Assembly: GCA_016702705.1 (NCBI GenBank)
Contig: JADJDM010000023.1
Coordinates: 1-64,000, forward strand
Direction: 5' to 3'
Length of the DNA stretch: 64,000 nucleotides
DNA from: Bacteroidota bacterium
Lineage (GTDB): Bacteria; Bacteroidota; Bacteroidia; B-17B0; Aurantibacillaceae
In this document: piece after piece, positions 29,015-39,101 of the stretch
How positions within the stretch are numbered: the stretch's first letter is position 1
How the letters are laid out: the number at the start of each line of letters is the position of its first letter
Notes under the pieces: generated by a model
Seen by the model: the letters and a program-made list of their open reading frames with translations, nothing else
Database searches by the model: none
What the model was told of the DNA's origin: nothing
Made by a program: the position numbers and the translations under genes

Positions 29015-30529
29015 TTATTGTCTTTTAAAATCGTAATCCATATAATCAACAAAGTCGTTTACTTTTACAATAACCGATTTTACTTGAGCATCTTCATACT
29101 TTACTTTCATTTTAGTAATACCCCAGGTTTTGTAAGTATAGGTACACATAAATTCATCGTTGCCCATGTATTCTAATTTACCTTTAGCCATTGGATGATT
29201 AGCAAAATTAAGGACTAATTGATTTCCTTCTTTTTTAATTTCCATATCACCATATACTTCATTTTTGTATTTACCTACAAACAAATCAGCCTTGGGTTGA
29301 ACTAAATTCTTTTGCATGGTTCGGTTTTTCCAATCTCTTAATTCATCGTTGGCCTCTTTGTTTCCAACTTCGTTTCTTTTAAATGATGCCTCGCTTAAAT
29401 TTTTGTAAGGCATATCAAAATAAGCCTGTACGATTTGCTCACGTAAGTTTAAGAACAAACCATTTACATCTGTATTTGTTAATACTACTACACCTAATTT
29501 TGCTTCTGGGATTACACAAACAGAAGTAACAAAACCATCTGCCCCGCCTGTGTGCTCGTACATTACTTTACCACCAACATCCATAATGCTCCAACCTAAA
29601 CCATACATGCTAAAGTGATTGTTAGGATAAGCAGGGTTCCCTCCTCTTCCACCTGAAATCATATTAGGTGAACGAGTTAATGCTAATGCTTTATATGGAA
29701 CAACTTGTTTACCTCCAAACTTTCCTGAGTCTAACTGACAAAGAACCCAATTACTCAAATCTTTAACGCAAGAGTTAATAGATGCCGCAGGGCCAATATT
29801 ATCAACATTTGCATAATCTAACGCTTCCATTTTATCTAAAATAATTGTGTATGGTTTTGCAGCATTTTTATCGGCAACAATGTATTTGTGTTGAGTTGAA
29901 CTTCTTTCCATTTTTAGAGGAACAAAGAAATTGTATTTAATAAAATCATACCAAGTAGTATCTGTAACCGCAGGAATTACCTCTCCTGCCGCTAAAAAAG
30001 CAGAGTTGCAATATCCATATTTGTAACGGAAAGAATTTACTGGTGTAACATTACGCATACCTTCAATAACTTGTTTACGGGTAAGATTACAATTCCAATT
30101 TAAAAAATCACTTTGAAAAGTTTGAAAACCTATACGGTGACAAAGTAAATCTCTAACTGTAGTTTGCTCGCTTGCGTATTTTTCTTTTAACGAAAAGTAT
30201 GGCAACCATTTTGTTGCTTTATCATCTAACGAAAGTTTTTTGCGAACATCTAACATTGCGATAGCTGTACCTGTAAATGCTTTTGAGTTGGATGCAATTT
30301 GAAACAAAGTATTTTCATCTACTTTTGTTTTTCCGTTTAATTCGGTTGTACCATAACCTTTACAAGCAACAATTTTTCCATCTTTAACAATAGCAACCGA
30401 AACAGCAGGTATTTGCCATCTTTTCATTTCGCGGTTGATGTATGCATCCAAACTATCCTTAACAAAATTAGGTTGTGCAATTGAAACAGAAACTGCTGCA
30501 GTAAATAAAATTGATAATGTCTTTTTCAT
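29015..30529 (-). CDS. Serine hydrolase, class C beta-lactamase/DD-peptidase-like, with DUF3471 C-terminus
   Basis: Periplasmic serine hydrolase of 504 residues with signal peptide. The active-site motifs are S80-x-x-K83 (ASNSKAFTG), Y172-C-N174 (KYGYCNSAF) and the HTGGADG triad near residue 325. The C-terminal 100 residues match the DUF3471 or Pab87-octamerisation pattern (LFVGKYKNEVYGDMEI, FANHPMAKGKLEYMG). Likely a D-aminopeptidase or esterase; a true lactamase role is not supported. Confidence 0.85.
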   Translation of the reverse strand: MKKTLSILFTAAVSVSIAQPNFVKDSLDAYINREMKRWQIPAVSVAIVKDGKIVACKGYGTTELNGKTKVDENTLFQIASNSKAFTGTAIAMLDVRKKLSLDDKATKWLPYFSLKEKYASEQTTVRDLLCHRIGFQTFQSDFLNWNCNLTRKQVIEGMRNVTPVNSFRYKYGYCNSAFLAAGEVIPAVTDTTWYDFIKYNFFVPLKMERSSTQHKYIVADKNAAKPYTIILDKMEALDYANVDNIGPAASINSCVKDLSNWVLCQLDSGKFGGKQVVPYKALALTRSPNMISGGRGGNPAYPNNHFSMYGLGWSIMDVGGKVMYEHTGGADGFVTSVCVIPEAKLGVVVLTNTDVNGLFLNLREQIVQAYFDMPYKNLSEASFKRNEVGNKEANDELRDWKNRTMQKNLVQPKADLFVGKYKNEVYGDMEIKKEGNQLVLNFANHPMAKGKLEYMGNDEFMCTYTYKTWGITKMKVKYEDAQVKSVIVKVNDFVDYMDYDFKRQ

Positions 30530-30575
30530 AATATTCTTAATTCTAAAACAATTCTTAATTATAAATTCTTAATTT

Positions 30576-31454
30576 TTAATTTCTTTTATCCAATCCCCAC
30601 ATTAATTTATCGCGTAAGGTTTTAAAGAAATCTTGTGTTTCTAAACTAACTAAGTTAAATGTGAAATTTGCTTTCTTTAATTTTATTTCAAATGTGTTAT
30701 CAATTGTTGCATGACGAGAATCTAAAGACAACAAATATTCCGGACTTCTTCCATGCACCATTAAACTAACTTCACTATTACTAGAAATAATAATTGGACG
30801 CACATTTAAGTTATGCGGGGCAATGGGTGTAATAACAAAATTCTCTGCATCAGGCACCATAATTGGTCCGCCACAGCTTAATGAGTATGCAGTTGAACCA
30901 GTTGGAGTAGATACAATTAATCCATCTGCCCAATAAGAATTTAGGAATGAACCATTAATACTGGCATCAATACTAATCATAGAAGAAGAATCCTTTTTAA
31001 GAATCGTAAGTTCATTTACCGCCCATTTTAAATCGCCAAATAATCCGCTTGGAGTTTCTAATTCGATAAGTGAACGTTTATCTAATTTAAATTTATTTGA
31101 GAGCAAACCATCAATTGCCAAACTAAAATCTTCTTTATAAACGCTTGCCAAAAAACCTAATCTACCAGTATTTACACCAAGTACAGGAATACCCGAATCT
31201 CTAACTAAATCAAGTGTTTCGAGTATTGTACCATCACCACCTAAGGAAATAATATAATCAACTTTCCCTTTAATGCATTTATATGAATTGTAGGTAGGGA
31301 TTTCTAAATTAAATTGAAATTCCTTTTTCAAAAATGCATAGTAACTATCGTGGATAATTAGCTGAACATTTTCTTTATTCAATTTAGTGCTAAGTGTTTT
31401 TACATAATCAGCGTGATTATCTTTTACACATCTTGCATATAAGGCTATAGTCAT
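30576..31454 (-). CDS. nadK: NAD kinase
   Basis: Phosphorylates NAD to NADP in the cytoplasm. A 292-residue protein. YIISLGGDGTILETL is the diagnostic GGDG motif, followed by VLGVNTGRLGFL, GLIVSTPTGSTAYSLSCGGP and PIAPHNLNVRPIII. It lies 9 bases after the POTRA/barrel gene and precedes the serine hydrolase. Confidence 0.96.
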   Translation of the reverse strand: MTIALYARCVKDNHADYVKTLSTKLNKENVQLIIHDSYYAFLKKEFQFNLEIPTYNSYKCIKGKVDYIISLGGDGTILETLDLVRDSGIPVLGVNTGRLGFLASVYKEDFSLAIDGLLSNKFKLDKRSLIELETPSGLFGDLKWAVNELTILKKDSSSMISIDASINGSFLNSYWADGLIVSTPTGSTAYSLSCGGPIMVPDAENFVITPIAPHNLNVRPIIISSNSEVSLMVHGRSPEYLLSLDSRHATIDNTFEIKLKKANFTFNLVSLETQDFFKTLRDKLMWGLDKRN

Positions 31455-31463
31455 TTTACAAAA

Positions 31464-32936
31464 TTATAAAGGAGCACTAAAATGGAGAAAAATTCCTTTT
31501 TCTTTCATTCTATTCATTGATGCTTCCACTCTTAAAACATAATCGTAATAAGTTACAAAGTTTAATCCTAAACCTGTCCCACCCAACCATGAGTTAGAAA
31601 GAGGATTATCATTATAAAAAACTTTATCTTGCACAAAAGCTGCGTCGGCATGCGCGGAAACATAGATAGAATAAGGTATTTGATTGAATTTTTGCAAACG
31701 CTTTGTAGGTAGTTTTACAACGCGCGGTTTTACCAATTGGTAACTTACATTAGTTTTAAACATAGCGTAGGTTTGTCCATCTACCACGTAATATTCATAA
31801 CCTCTAACAAAATCGTGGTAACCTAAAGCGCGATTAAAATAATAACCTCCAGTGTTCATTAACTTATACCTAACACGTAAAGCGGTACCTACGAAAGTGC
31901 GTTTTAGCGGACTCCAATAATTTTTCACAACTGCATCAACAGTAAAATTATCCACGTTTTCATTTTTCAATAAATTTAAACCATCCTTTGCAACTAAACA
32001 CTCATAATACGAACCACGTAAAGGAAAAATTTTAGAGTCGCGGAAATCACGTTTAAAGCGATATTGAATGCTTATGTAGTTTGCATAATGTTGTTTGTTA
32101 CCGAAATAATCGCAGTTTAATTTAGAAATATCATTTGCAACATTGCTCTCGTTATAAACTAAATCAAACAGATGTTTTGTGTATAAACCTTTTCTATAAA
32201 TAAAACCAATTTTAGCTTCAATTTCTTTGCGCATAAATTGGGTATAATTGCGATTAAACTGGAGCTTATTACCATAAGTAGCGTATGCTACTTCATTATT
32301 TCGCTGAAAACTATAACTTGCATTTACACCTAAGGTTTGCTTTTTGTTAATGTAAGGAATACGGTAGCTAAAGCCATATAACTCCGTATAACCTTTTCTA
32401 AATTTGAGTACAGCCGATTCATTTCTTCCTCTTACATTTTGAAAAGTTAAGTACATTCCATAGTTAGTACGGAACAAATCTTTTGTTTCCCACCAAGAGT
32501 TAAAGTTACGATCCTGAATCTCGAAAATGGGTGTAGGCCATGTGTACCAACGCTCTTTCACATCAATAGTAAAATTAATTTGTCCTAAATTTTCATCAAC
32601 CAAAAAAGTAATAGTTGCAAAATTAAAGAGTGATGAGTTTAATAAGTTTTGTTGTGAGCGAGCAATTACTTTTTCTATCTCTTTTAAACTTAAAGAATCG
32701 CCAACTACAAAAGTAAGTTCACGAGTAATAATACTTGCCTTTGTTCTTTTATTTCCAACTAAACTAATTGAATTAACTTGGTACTTTGTTTCGTTTTTAG
32801 TACTTAACAATGAAGCGTCTATATGATCATCGTGCTGCGAAAAAACAGGCAAAGTAAACACAACAACAAGCATAAATGCTATTGCGTGCTTAAGCTTTTT
32901 TAGCTTATTAGATGTTAAGAAATCTAATAAATTCAT
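31464..32936 (-). CDS. BamA/TamA-like outer-membrane protein with POTRA
   Basis: A 490-residue protein with signal peptide. A single POTRA-like region (YQVNSISLVGNKRTKASII, SQQNLLNSSLFNFATITF) is followed by a beta-barrel with C-terminal aromatic strand. DFRDSKIFPLRGSYYE resembles the conserved barrel segment of the Omp85 family. It is shorter than true BamA (about 800-900 residues), so I infer a TamA/BamA-related protein. The start overlaps the CBS protein's end by 29 bases. Confidence 0.75.
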   Translation of the reverse strand: MNLLDFLTSNKLKKLKHAIAFMLVVVFTLPVFSQHDDHIDASLLSTKNETKYQVNSISLVGNKRTKASIITRELTFVVGDSLSLKEIEKVIARSQQNLLNSSLFNFATITFLVDENLGQINFTIDVKERWYTWPTPIFEIQDRNFNSWWETKDLFRTNYGMYLTFQNVRGRNESAVLKFRKGYTELYGFSYRIPYINKKQTLGVNASYSFQRNNEVAYATYGNKLQFNRNYTQFMRKEIEAKIGFIYRKGLYTKHLFDLVYNESNVANDISKLNCDYFGNKQHYANYISIQYRFKRDFRDSKIFPLRGSYYECLVAKDGLNLLKNENVDNFTVDAVVKNYWSPLKRTFVGTALRVRYKLMNTGGYYFNRALGYHDFVRGYEYYVVDGQTYAMFKTNVSYQLVKPRVVKLPTKRLQKFNQIPYSIYVSAHADAAFVQDKVFYNDNPLSNSWLGGTGLGLNFVTYYDYVLRVEASMNRMKEKGIFLHFSAPL

Positions 32937-33573
32937 TAAATCTTCCTTTTAAATCTTCTTCAAAATCCGATTGATGATAAGATGCTTTAACATTATAATT
33001 GTAACGATAAAACGTTTGCAGAATCCTACTTAAATCTTCTTTATTTACCTTTAAAGTAACTTCAATTTTCGTAGAATCTTCTAATGAAGAAACATACAAA
33101 CTCAATATTTTAGCGTCATTACCTTCAACAATACCTGCAATTTGAGTAAGGGAATAATCGTTTTTAAACATCTCTAGCTCAATAATTCCACCTGGTTCCT
33201 GAATAGCAGAGAAGCCAGTAAATTTTTCCAAAGCACTTTTGTAGGTTACTGAGCCTGCAAATTTTTCTTTATCATCCAAAACTGGCAATAAAGTAACATT
33301 CATGCCGGTCATTAACTTTAATGCGTCATAAGCATGCTGTGTTTGGTGAATAACAGGTTTAATAAAACGTATGTTTATCTTACCTATCTCTTCACTTGTG
33401 TCGCTGTTGGCATCTAACAAATCGCTTTCGGCAACTAAGCCAATAAGTTCATTTCCTTTAATAACAGCTAAATGGTTTACTTTGAATTCTTCCATCCAAT
33501 GCAAAGCCTGATCAACTGTGTCGTTATATTTTAGTGGCGGAACTTCGTCCGTTATTAAATCTGATACTAGCAT
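32908..33573 (-). CDS. CBS domain protein, AcuB-like
   Basis: A 221-residue protein with a CBS pair (VDQALHWMEEFKVNHLAVI, HAYDALKLMTGMNVTLLPVL) that would bind an adenosine ligand, followed by an ACT-like region. It heads the leftward run containing the POTRA protein and nadK, opposite pdxJ. The pdxJ-CBS-nadK neighbourhood is common in Bacteroidota. Confidence 0.8.
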   Translation of the reverse strand: MLVSDLITDEVPPLKYNDTVDQALHWMEEFKVNHLAVIKGNELIGLVAESDLLDANSDTSEEIGKINIRFIKPVIHQTQHAYDALKLMTGMNVTLLPVLDDKEKFAGSVTYKSALEKFTGFSAIQEPGGIIELEMFKNDYSLTQIAGIVEGNDAKILSLYVSSLEDSTKIEVTLKVNKEDLSRILQTFYRYNYNVKASYHQSDFEEDLKGRFNEFIRFLNI

Positions 33574-33672
33574 ATTTTTATATTCATCTAAATTTAGGTA
33601 ATAATTAGCTATAGATTAAATAATCTACCTAAATTTATCCACAAATTTACTATAATTTACCGAACAATAGCC

Positions 33673-34389
33673 ATGACTAAACTAAGTGTAAACATCAATA
33701 AAATAGCGACTTTGCGCAATTCTCGTGGGCATAATACTCCTGATGTTCTTAAAACAGCAATTGACATCGAACGCTTTGGTGCACAAGGCATTACAGTTCA
33801 TCCTCGCCCAGATGAGCGTCATATACGCTACAGCGATGTGCGTTCACTGGCAAGTTTAGTTAAAACGGAGTTTAATATTGAAGGCAATCCTAAGGAACAA
33901 AAGTTTGTTGATTTAGTGCTTGAAACCAAACCCACACAAGTTACTTTGGTACCTGATGTACTTGGACAATTAACTTCCGACCATGGTTGGGATACAATTG
34001 CAGAAAAAGAATATTTACAAAACATTATTAGTGTTTTTAAAAAAGCTGGAATTCGTACTTCTATATTTGTGAATGCAGATGCAAAATTAGTAACTGCAGC
34101 TAAAGAAACTGGAACCGATAGAGTAGAATTATACACTGAATCGTATGCAAGAGATTATGCTAGCAACAAAGAAAAAGCAATTCATCCTTTTATTGAAGCT
34201 GCAAAAGCTGCTGAAGCAGTTGGTTTGGGATTAAACGCGGGGCACGATTTAAGTTTAGAAAACCTTGCTTATTTTAAACAAAAACTCCCAAATTTATTAG
34301 AAGTTTCGATTGGGCATGCATTAATTTGCGACTCACTTTATCTTGGATTAGAAAATACTGTGCAATTGTACTTGAGACAATTAAAATAA
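33673..34389 (+). CDS. pdxJ: Pyridoxine 5'-phosphate synthase
   Basis: Condenses 1-deoxy-D-xylulose 5-phosphate with 3-amino-2-oxopropyl phosphate. A 238-residue TIM barrel. LSVNINKIATLRNSRG, GAQGITVHPRPDERHI and VSIGHALI are diagnostic, and all positions look complete. It is divergent from the CBS gene, with about 100 bases of promoter region between. Confidence 0.96.
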   Translation: MTKLSVNINKIATLRNSRGHNTPDVLKTAIDIERFGAQGITVHPRPDERHIRYSDVRSLASLVKTEFNIEGNPKEQKFVDLVLETKPTQVTLVPDVLGQLTSDHGWDTIAEKEYLQNIISVFKKAGIRTSIFVNADAKLVTAAKETGTDRVELYTESYARDYASNKEKAIHPFIEAAKAAEAVGLGLNAGHDLSLENLAYFKQKLPNLLEVSIGHALICDSLYLGLENTVQLYLRQLK

Positions 34390-34430
34390 TCTTACTTTTT
34401 AAAAGAAATTTCTTAATTTTATTTCCTAGT

Positions 34431-35614
34431 ATGAATTCTTTTAGAAGTTGGTTATTACGTTTTTCTAATTCTGGTGTAAATAATGATTATTTACCTTGGG
34501 AAATAGCGTTAACTCGCAAGTTAAATCAGCTTTCTCTTGTTTCCTTTCTTAATGTATTCATTGTAAGTCTTGTATTTATTATACTTAAAGAGTATACATT
34601 TTTGTGGATTGGCATTACAGTTCTCATTTTAACCCCTATCATTTACTTAGTTAACAGAATTAAAGGTTATATAGCAGCTTCTTACCTGTTTTATTTTGTT
34701 GGCTTTGTACTGCTTAATCCCTTAGCTATAACAATGGGCTCCGACTCGTTAATTATCCTAAATTACTTCCCAGTTATTATTAGTGTGCTTCAAATGTATG
34801 GTCGCAAAGAATTATTAAAACACATGATTATATTGTTTTCTTTGTGTTTGATTTCTGTAATTGGTATCATATCGTATTACTATAGCACAGATTATGTTGC
34901 GCCAAAAATAGACCCACTTGTTAAGTCGATTAATATTTTATTTAGTGTTACTTCAACTATTATTTTCATGCTAATTTCTTCTTTAGAAAATTACAAAAAG
35001 GAAGAGCTGATTACTAAATATGTAAAGGAGAAAGAGGTTTTATTGGCTGAAGTTTTTCATCGTGTAAAAAACAACATGAACATTATTACAAGTATTCTAA
35101 ATCTTAAAAAACACATGAGTGAATCGGAAGAGGTACAAGTGGCAATGGAAGAATGCAGAAATCGTGTGTTTTCAATGGCTTTGGTGCACAAACGTATTTA
35201 TCAAACCAATAATATTTCATCCATTAATTTAAAAGATTATGCTCGCGAATTGTTAGATGAGTTAATAAATGGCATGGGTGGAGATGATCAATTGGAATTA
35301 GATTTTCAATCGGAAAACATTGATATTGATTTAAACAAAGCCATTCCTTGTGGTTTAATTATAAACGAATTGGTTACTAACTCCTTTAAATATGCTCGTA
35401 TTCCGGGTAAAAAATTAAAACTTATCGTAAAGATTAAAACAAAAGAAGAGCAGATTTATATTAATATTCAGGACAATGGACCTGGAATTAATGAAGAAAA
35501 AAGACCGAATCATTGGGTATGCTGCTAATTGAATCATTAAGCGAACAAATAAGCGGGGCATATTCTTTTGAAAACAAAGATGGTTTGTTGTTTAGGTTGT
35601 GTTTTGATAAGTAA
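34431..35614 (+). CDS. Sensor histidine kinase (HisKA_2 type), one frameshift
   Basis: Six or so membrane helices in residues 25-190, then a HisKA_2 dimerisation domain with the phospho-acceptor in AEVFHRVKNNMNII and an HATPase domain with N box NELVTNSFKYA and G box DNGPGI. The frame breaks at the six-A run 35497-35502. Adding one A restores EEKKTESLGMLLIESLSEQI and runs to the stop at 35614. I chose the ATG at 34431, since the upstream frame overlaps pdxJ. The sensor domain resembles 7TM-type input modules; the partner regulator is not in the window. Confidence 0.85.
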
Positions 35615-35620
35615 CAATAT

Positions 35621-36391
35621 TTAAATTAGAAATGCCATTACCAATATATATACTATTGGAATTAGCGTCACAAAAATTAAAACAAGGCCAAGTATATGTA
35701 AAAACCTAGCTGTTTTAAATTCACTTTCATACCCAACTTTGCCTTTTAAATTGTTTTTTGCACAGGTAGCAAAAATAAACCCAACAATAAATCCAAAACC
35801 AATATATCTGCTAAGCAAAAACCAAAAACTAGCCTTTTCTAATTGTTTTACACCTTTTTCTGCCTCTGCATTTTTAGCACTGTTGAAAGGTTTTTGTGGT
35901 TTATTAAAATCATCAGCGGGATTAATTGGCTCATCTTTACCATCTGTTTTTCCACTTGCATAGCTTATACTATTTACTTTTGAGCGTTCTATATTTAAAA
36001 ATTCATCTTTGTTACTTTCGCAACTTTTATAAATAACCGTTTGTTCACCTGCACTTATTACTTTCACAATCATTTTAACACCATTGTTTAAAATAATCGT
36101 ATCGCAATTCGCGGTTGGAGCATTTGGAACAATTAAATTTTTATTGTCAGAAACAAGTTCGATTTTATCAGATGAAGATGCTTGATATTGATTTAATGAA
36201 TTTGTTTTAATATCAACATTTGCTTGGCTTAGTAATGTTTTATTCTCCTGCTTTTTACTAATATGTTCGATGTAAAATCCTTTAACATATTTACGTTTTT
36301 GCATATTACAAGAAGTAAATAAAAAGAAACTAATTATAAGTATTACTAAAGCAAATGGAACATATTTATTTCTAAACTGAATTTTCATCAT
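35621..36391 (-). CDS. Hypothetical lipoprotein with two membrane helices
   Basis: Lipobox FLFTSC after a hydrophobic segment. A middle section carries IILNNGVKMIVKVISAGEQT, similar to short 'regulatory' beta segments in Bacteroidota lipoproteins. Two C-terminal helices (about residues 195-215 and 230-253) indicate an inner-membrane anchor, unusual for an exported lipoprotein. I chose the ATG at 36391. The frame extends upstream to 36577, but that part lies over the small lipoprotein gene. Confidence 0.65.
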   Translation of the reverse strand: MMKIQFRNKYVPFALVILIISFFLFTSCNMQKRKYVKGFYIEHISKKQENKTLLSQANVDIKTNSLNQYQASSSDKIELVSDNKNLIVPNAPTANCDTIILNNGVKMIVKVISAGEQTVIYKSCESNKDEFLNIERSKVNSISYASGKTDGKDEPINPADDFNKPQKPFNSAKNAEAEKGVKQLEKASFWFLLSRYIGFGFIVGFIFATCAKNNLKGKVGYESEFKTARFLHILGLVLIFVTLIPIVYILVMAFLI

Positions 36392-36411
36392 ATCAAATAT
36401 ACGAAAAACAA

Positions 36412-36444
36412 AAGCGCCTCTACAATAATTTGAAGAGGCGCTTA
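36412..36444 (-). terminator. Terminator of the small lipoprotein gene
   Basis: AAGCGCCTCT (36412-36421) pairs with AGAGGCGCTT (36435-36444). On the minus strand it is followed by TTGTTTTTCG, 18 bases after the stop of the gene at 36462. Confidence 0.8.
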
Positions 36445-36461
36445 AAAAAATAAAAAATAAA

Positions 36462-36623
36462 TTACTTAGCAGTATCTTTAACTGTTGTTGTATCAGACAA
36501 CACCTCCAAAGCATCCATAGCGCCGTGTAAACCAACACCAACACTTTCTGTCTTTTCATTTCCTTCGCAAGCAACAAAAACTGTTGATAAAGCTATGGCA
36601 AATAAGAATACTACTTTTTTCAT
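36462..36623 (-). CDS. Small lipoprotein, 53 residues
   Basis: A short reading frame starting MKKVVFLFAIALSTVFVACEG, a clear lipoprotein signal with Cys19, followed by an acidic and Thr-rich tail. Its own terminator lies at 36412-36444. It is shorter than the usual gene-calling limit. Such small lipoproteins are frequent in Bacteroidota; function unknown. It is 47 bases downstream of the sucD stop on the same strand. Confidence 0.65.
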   Translation of the reverse strand: MKKVVFLFAIALSTVFVACEGNEKTESVGVGLHGAMDALEVLSDTTTVKDTAK

Positions 36624-36670
36624 TTTTAATATTTTAAATATTCATTTTTAAATTTTCAATCTTCAATAAC

Positions 36671-37555
36671 TTAAGCTGTTACCTTGCCTAACACCTTAGC
36701 CATTGTTTTACCAATAACTGCAGGAGATTCAACTACGTGAATTCCACACTCACGCATAATTTCCATTTTTGCAGCAGCTGTATCATCTTTACCACCAACG
36801 ATTGCACCCGCATGTCCCATTGTACGACCAGCTGGAGCTGTTTGCCCTGCAATGAAACCAACAACTGGCTTTTTGTTACCTGTTGCTTTAATCCAACGTG
36901 CAGCTTCAGCTTCGTAGTTACCACCAATTTCACCAATCATAACGATTGCTTCTGTTTCAGGGTCGTTCATTAATAATTCAATTGCATCTTTAGTTGGAGT
37001 TCCAATAATTGGATCGCCTCCAATACCAATAGCTGTAGTAATTCCTAAACCTGCTTTCACAATTTGATCAGCAGCTTCGTAAGTTAAAGTACCTGATTTA
37101 GATACAATACCAATTGTTCCTTTTTTGAAAACAAAACCTGGCATAATACCAACTTTAGCTTCACCTGCAGTAATAACACCTGGGCAGTTTGGACCAATTA
37201 AACGACAAGCCTTTCCTTTAATATATTCTTTTACAGCAATCATATCCTTAACTGGAATACCTTCTGTAATACAAACAATAACTTTAATTCCTGCATCAGC
37301 AGCTTCCATAATTGCATCAGCAGCAAAGGGAGCAGGCACAAAAATGATAGATACATCGGCTGCCGCTTTTTTAACTGCTTCAGCAACTGTATTAAATACT
37401 GGACGCTCTAAATGCGTTGTTCCACCTTTACCTGGAGTTACACCACCTACTACATTTGTTCCATACTCAATCATTTGAGTTGCATGGAAAGTTCCTTCAC
37501 CACCTGTGAAACCTTGTACAATTACTTTTGAATCTTTGTTTACTAATACGCTCAT
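36671..37555 (-). CDS. sucD: Succinyl-CoA synthetase alpha subunit
   Basis: TCA-cycle enzyme subunit carrying the phosphohistidine (near residue 245, MGHAGAIVGG). KVIVQGFTGGEGTFHATQMI, the CoA-binding GIVSKSGTLTYEA and the IGPNCPGVI motif are diagnostic. A 294-residue protein of normal length. sucC is not adjacent, as is common in Bacteroidota. Confidence 0.97.
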   Translation of the reverse strand: MSVLVNKDSKVIVQGFTGGEGTFHATQMIEYGTNVVGGVTPGKGGTTHLERPVFNTVAEAVKKAAADVSIIFVPAPFAADAIMEAADAGIKVIVCITEGIPVKDMIAVKEYIKGKACRLIGPNCPGVITAGEAKVGIMPGFVFKKGTIGIVSKSGTLTYEAADQIVKAGLGITTAIGIGGDPIIGTPTKDAIELLMNDPETEAIVMIGEIGGNYEAEAARWIKATGNKKPVVGFIAGQTAPAGRTMGHAGAIVGGKDDTAAAKMEIMRECGIHVVESPAVIGKTMAKVLGKVTA

Positions 37556-37682
37556 GTTATAATTATATAATTTTTGTTTTTAGACTTTTTCCTTTGTTCT
37601 AATTTTAAAACGTGGCTAAATTAAGATTTTATACCTGATTTATCAAGTTTTTAATTAAATTTGAAATTATTAGTTTTAAGCT

Positions 37683-39080
37683 GTGAATAACCAATTAAAT
37701 AACGATACAATTGTAGCCTTAGCAACCGCTCCAGGCACAGGGGCAATTGCCGTGCTGCGACTTTCGGGAAAGGATGCCATTAGTATTGTTGAAAAAGTTT
37801 TCACCAATAAAAGTCAAGAACGCAAAACCCTACAAGATAAGCCAGGAAATACCATTCATTTTGGGCTTATAAACGACGATGAAACTATTATAGATGAAGT
37901 ATTAGTTAGCTTGTTTAAAGCGCCTCACTCCTACACTGGCGAAGATGTATTAGAAATTTCTTGCCATGGCTCACAATTTATACAACAGCAATTACTTTCC
38001 CTTTTTGTTAGAAACGGGGCAAGATTAGCAAACCCTGGCGAATTTACTTTAAGAGCATTTTTAAATGGCAAGTTCGATTTATCTCAGGCAGAGGCAGTTG
38101 CAGATTTAATTGCAAGCAATTCTACTGTATCTCACCAAGTGGCAATGAGCCAAATGCGCGGTGGCTTTAGCGGAAAAATTAAAATATTAAGAGAAAACCT
38201 TGTCGACTTTGCCTCTTTAATTGAATTAGAATTAGATTTTAGCGAAGAAGATGTAGAGTTTGCTGATAGAACCGAATTAAAAAATTTAGTCATCTCCATA
38301 CAACGAATTATTGAACGTTTGGTTGAATCATTTGAAGTTGGTAACGTTATTAAAAACGGAATTCCCGTTGCTATAGTGGGTAAACCAAATGCTGGAAAAT
38401 CCACCTTATTAAATGTATTGATTAACGAAGACAAAGCAATTGTAAGCGATATACCTGGTACTACCCGAGATACCATTGAAAATGAAATGAGTATTGGTGG
38501 TGTATTGTTTAGATTTATTGACACTGCAGGTATAAGAGATACATCAGATGTAATTGAACAAATAGGTGTAAACAAAGCATTACAAGCAATGCAAAAATCT
38601 GCCATTATTATTTATTTGTTTGATGCACACCAATTAAGCAGCCGCGATATTGATGTGGAGATTAATAAATTAAAAGAACACATTGGCAATTCGCAATTAC
38701 TAATTGTGTGTAATAAAATTGATACTGAAAATCTTGTCGAGTTACAAAAGGAATTCGCTGGTTTCGAAAACTTAATTTATATCTCGGCAAAAGAGCATTT
38801 ATATATAGAGGACTTAAAAACAAAATTGGTTGCTATGTTCGATAGTCGTACAATAAATGTAACTGAAACAGTTGTTACTAATGTAAGGCATGTAGATGCG
38901 CTGCGTAAAGCAAACTCATCTTTATACAAAGTAATGGAAGGTTTAAACAAAAATATTCAAAGCGATTTCTTAGCTATTGATATTCGTTATGCACTTGAAG
39001 CCCTTGGAACCATTACAGGGCAAGTGACTTCAGATGAATTACTAGGGAATATTTTTGGAAGGTTTTGTATCGGGAAATAA
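37683..39080 (+). CDS. mnmE: tRNA uridine-5-carboxymethylaminomethyl modification GTPase MnmE
   Basis: G protein that, with MnmG, modifies U34 of some tRNAs. A 465-residue protein with an N-terminal formyl-THF-binding domain (TIVALATAPGTGAIAVLRLSG), G1 GKPNAGKSTLLN, G2/G3 DIPGTTRD and DTAGIRDT, G4 NKID and the C-terminal FCIGK signature with the catalytic Cys. It starts with GTG at 37683. This is essentially complete and canonical. Confidence 0.97.
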   Translation: MNNQLNNDTIVALATAPGTGAIAVLRLSGKDAISIVEKVFTNKSQERKTLQDKPGNTIHFGLINDDETIIDEVLVSLFKAPHSYTGEDVLEISCHGSQFIQQQLLSLFVRNGARLANPGEFTLRAFLNGKFDLSQAEAVADLIASNSTVSHQVAMSQMRGGFSGKIKILRENLVDFASLIELELDFSEEDVEFADRTELKNLVISIQRIIERLVESFEVGNVIKNGIPVAIVGKPNAGKSTLLNVLINEDKAIVSDIPGTTRDTIENEMSIGGVLFRFIDTAGIRDTSDVIEQIGVNKALQAMQKSAIIIYLFDAHQLSSRDIDVEINKLKEHIGNSQLLIVCNKIDTENLVELQKEFAGFENLIYISAKEHLYIEDLKTKLVAMFDSRTINVTETVVTNVRHVDALRKANSSLYKVMEGLNKNIQSDFLAIDIRYALEALGTITGQVTSDELLGNIFGRFCIGK

Positions 39081-39101
39081 TTTTAATTAATATTTAAAAA
39101 C

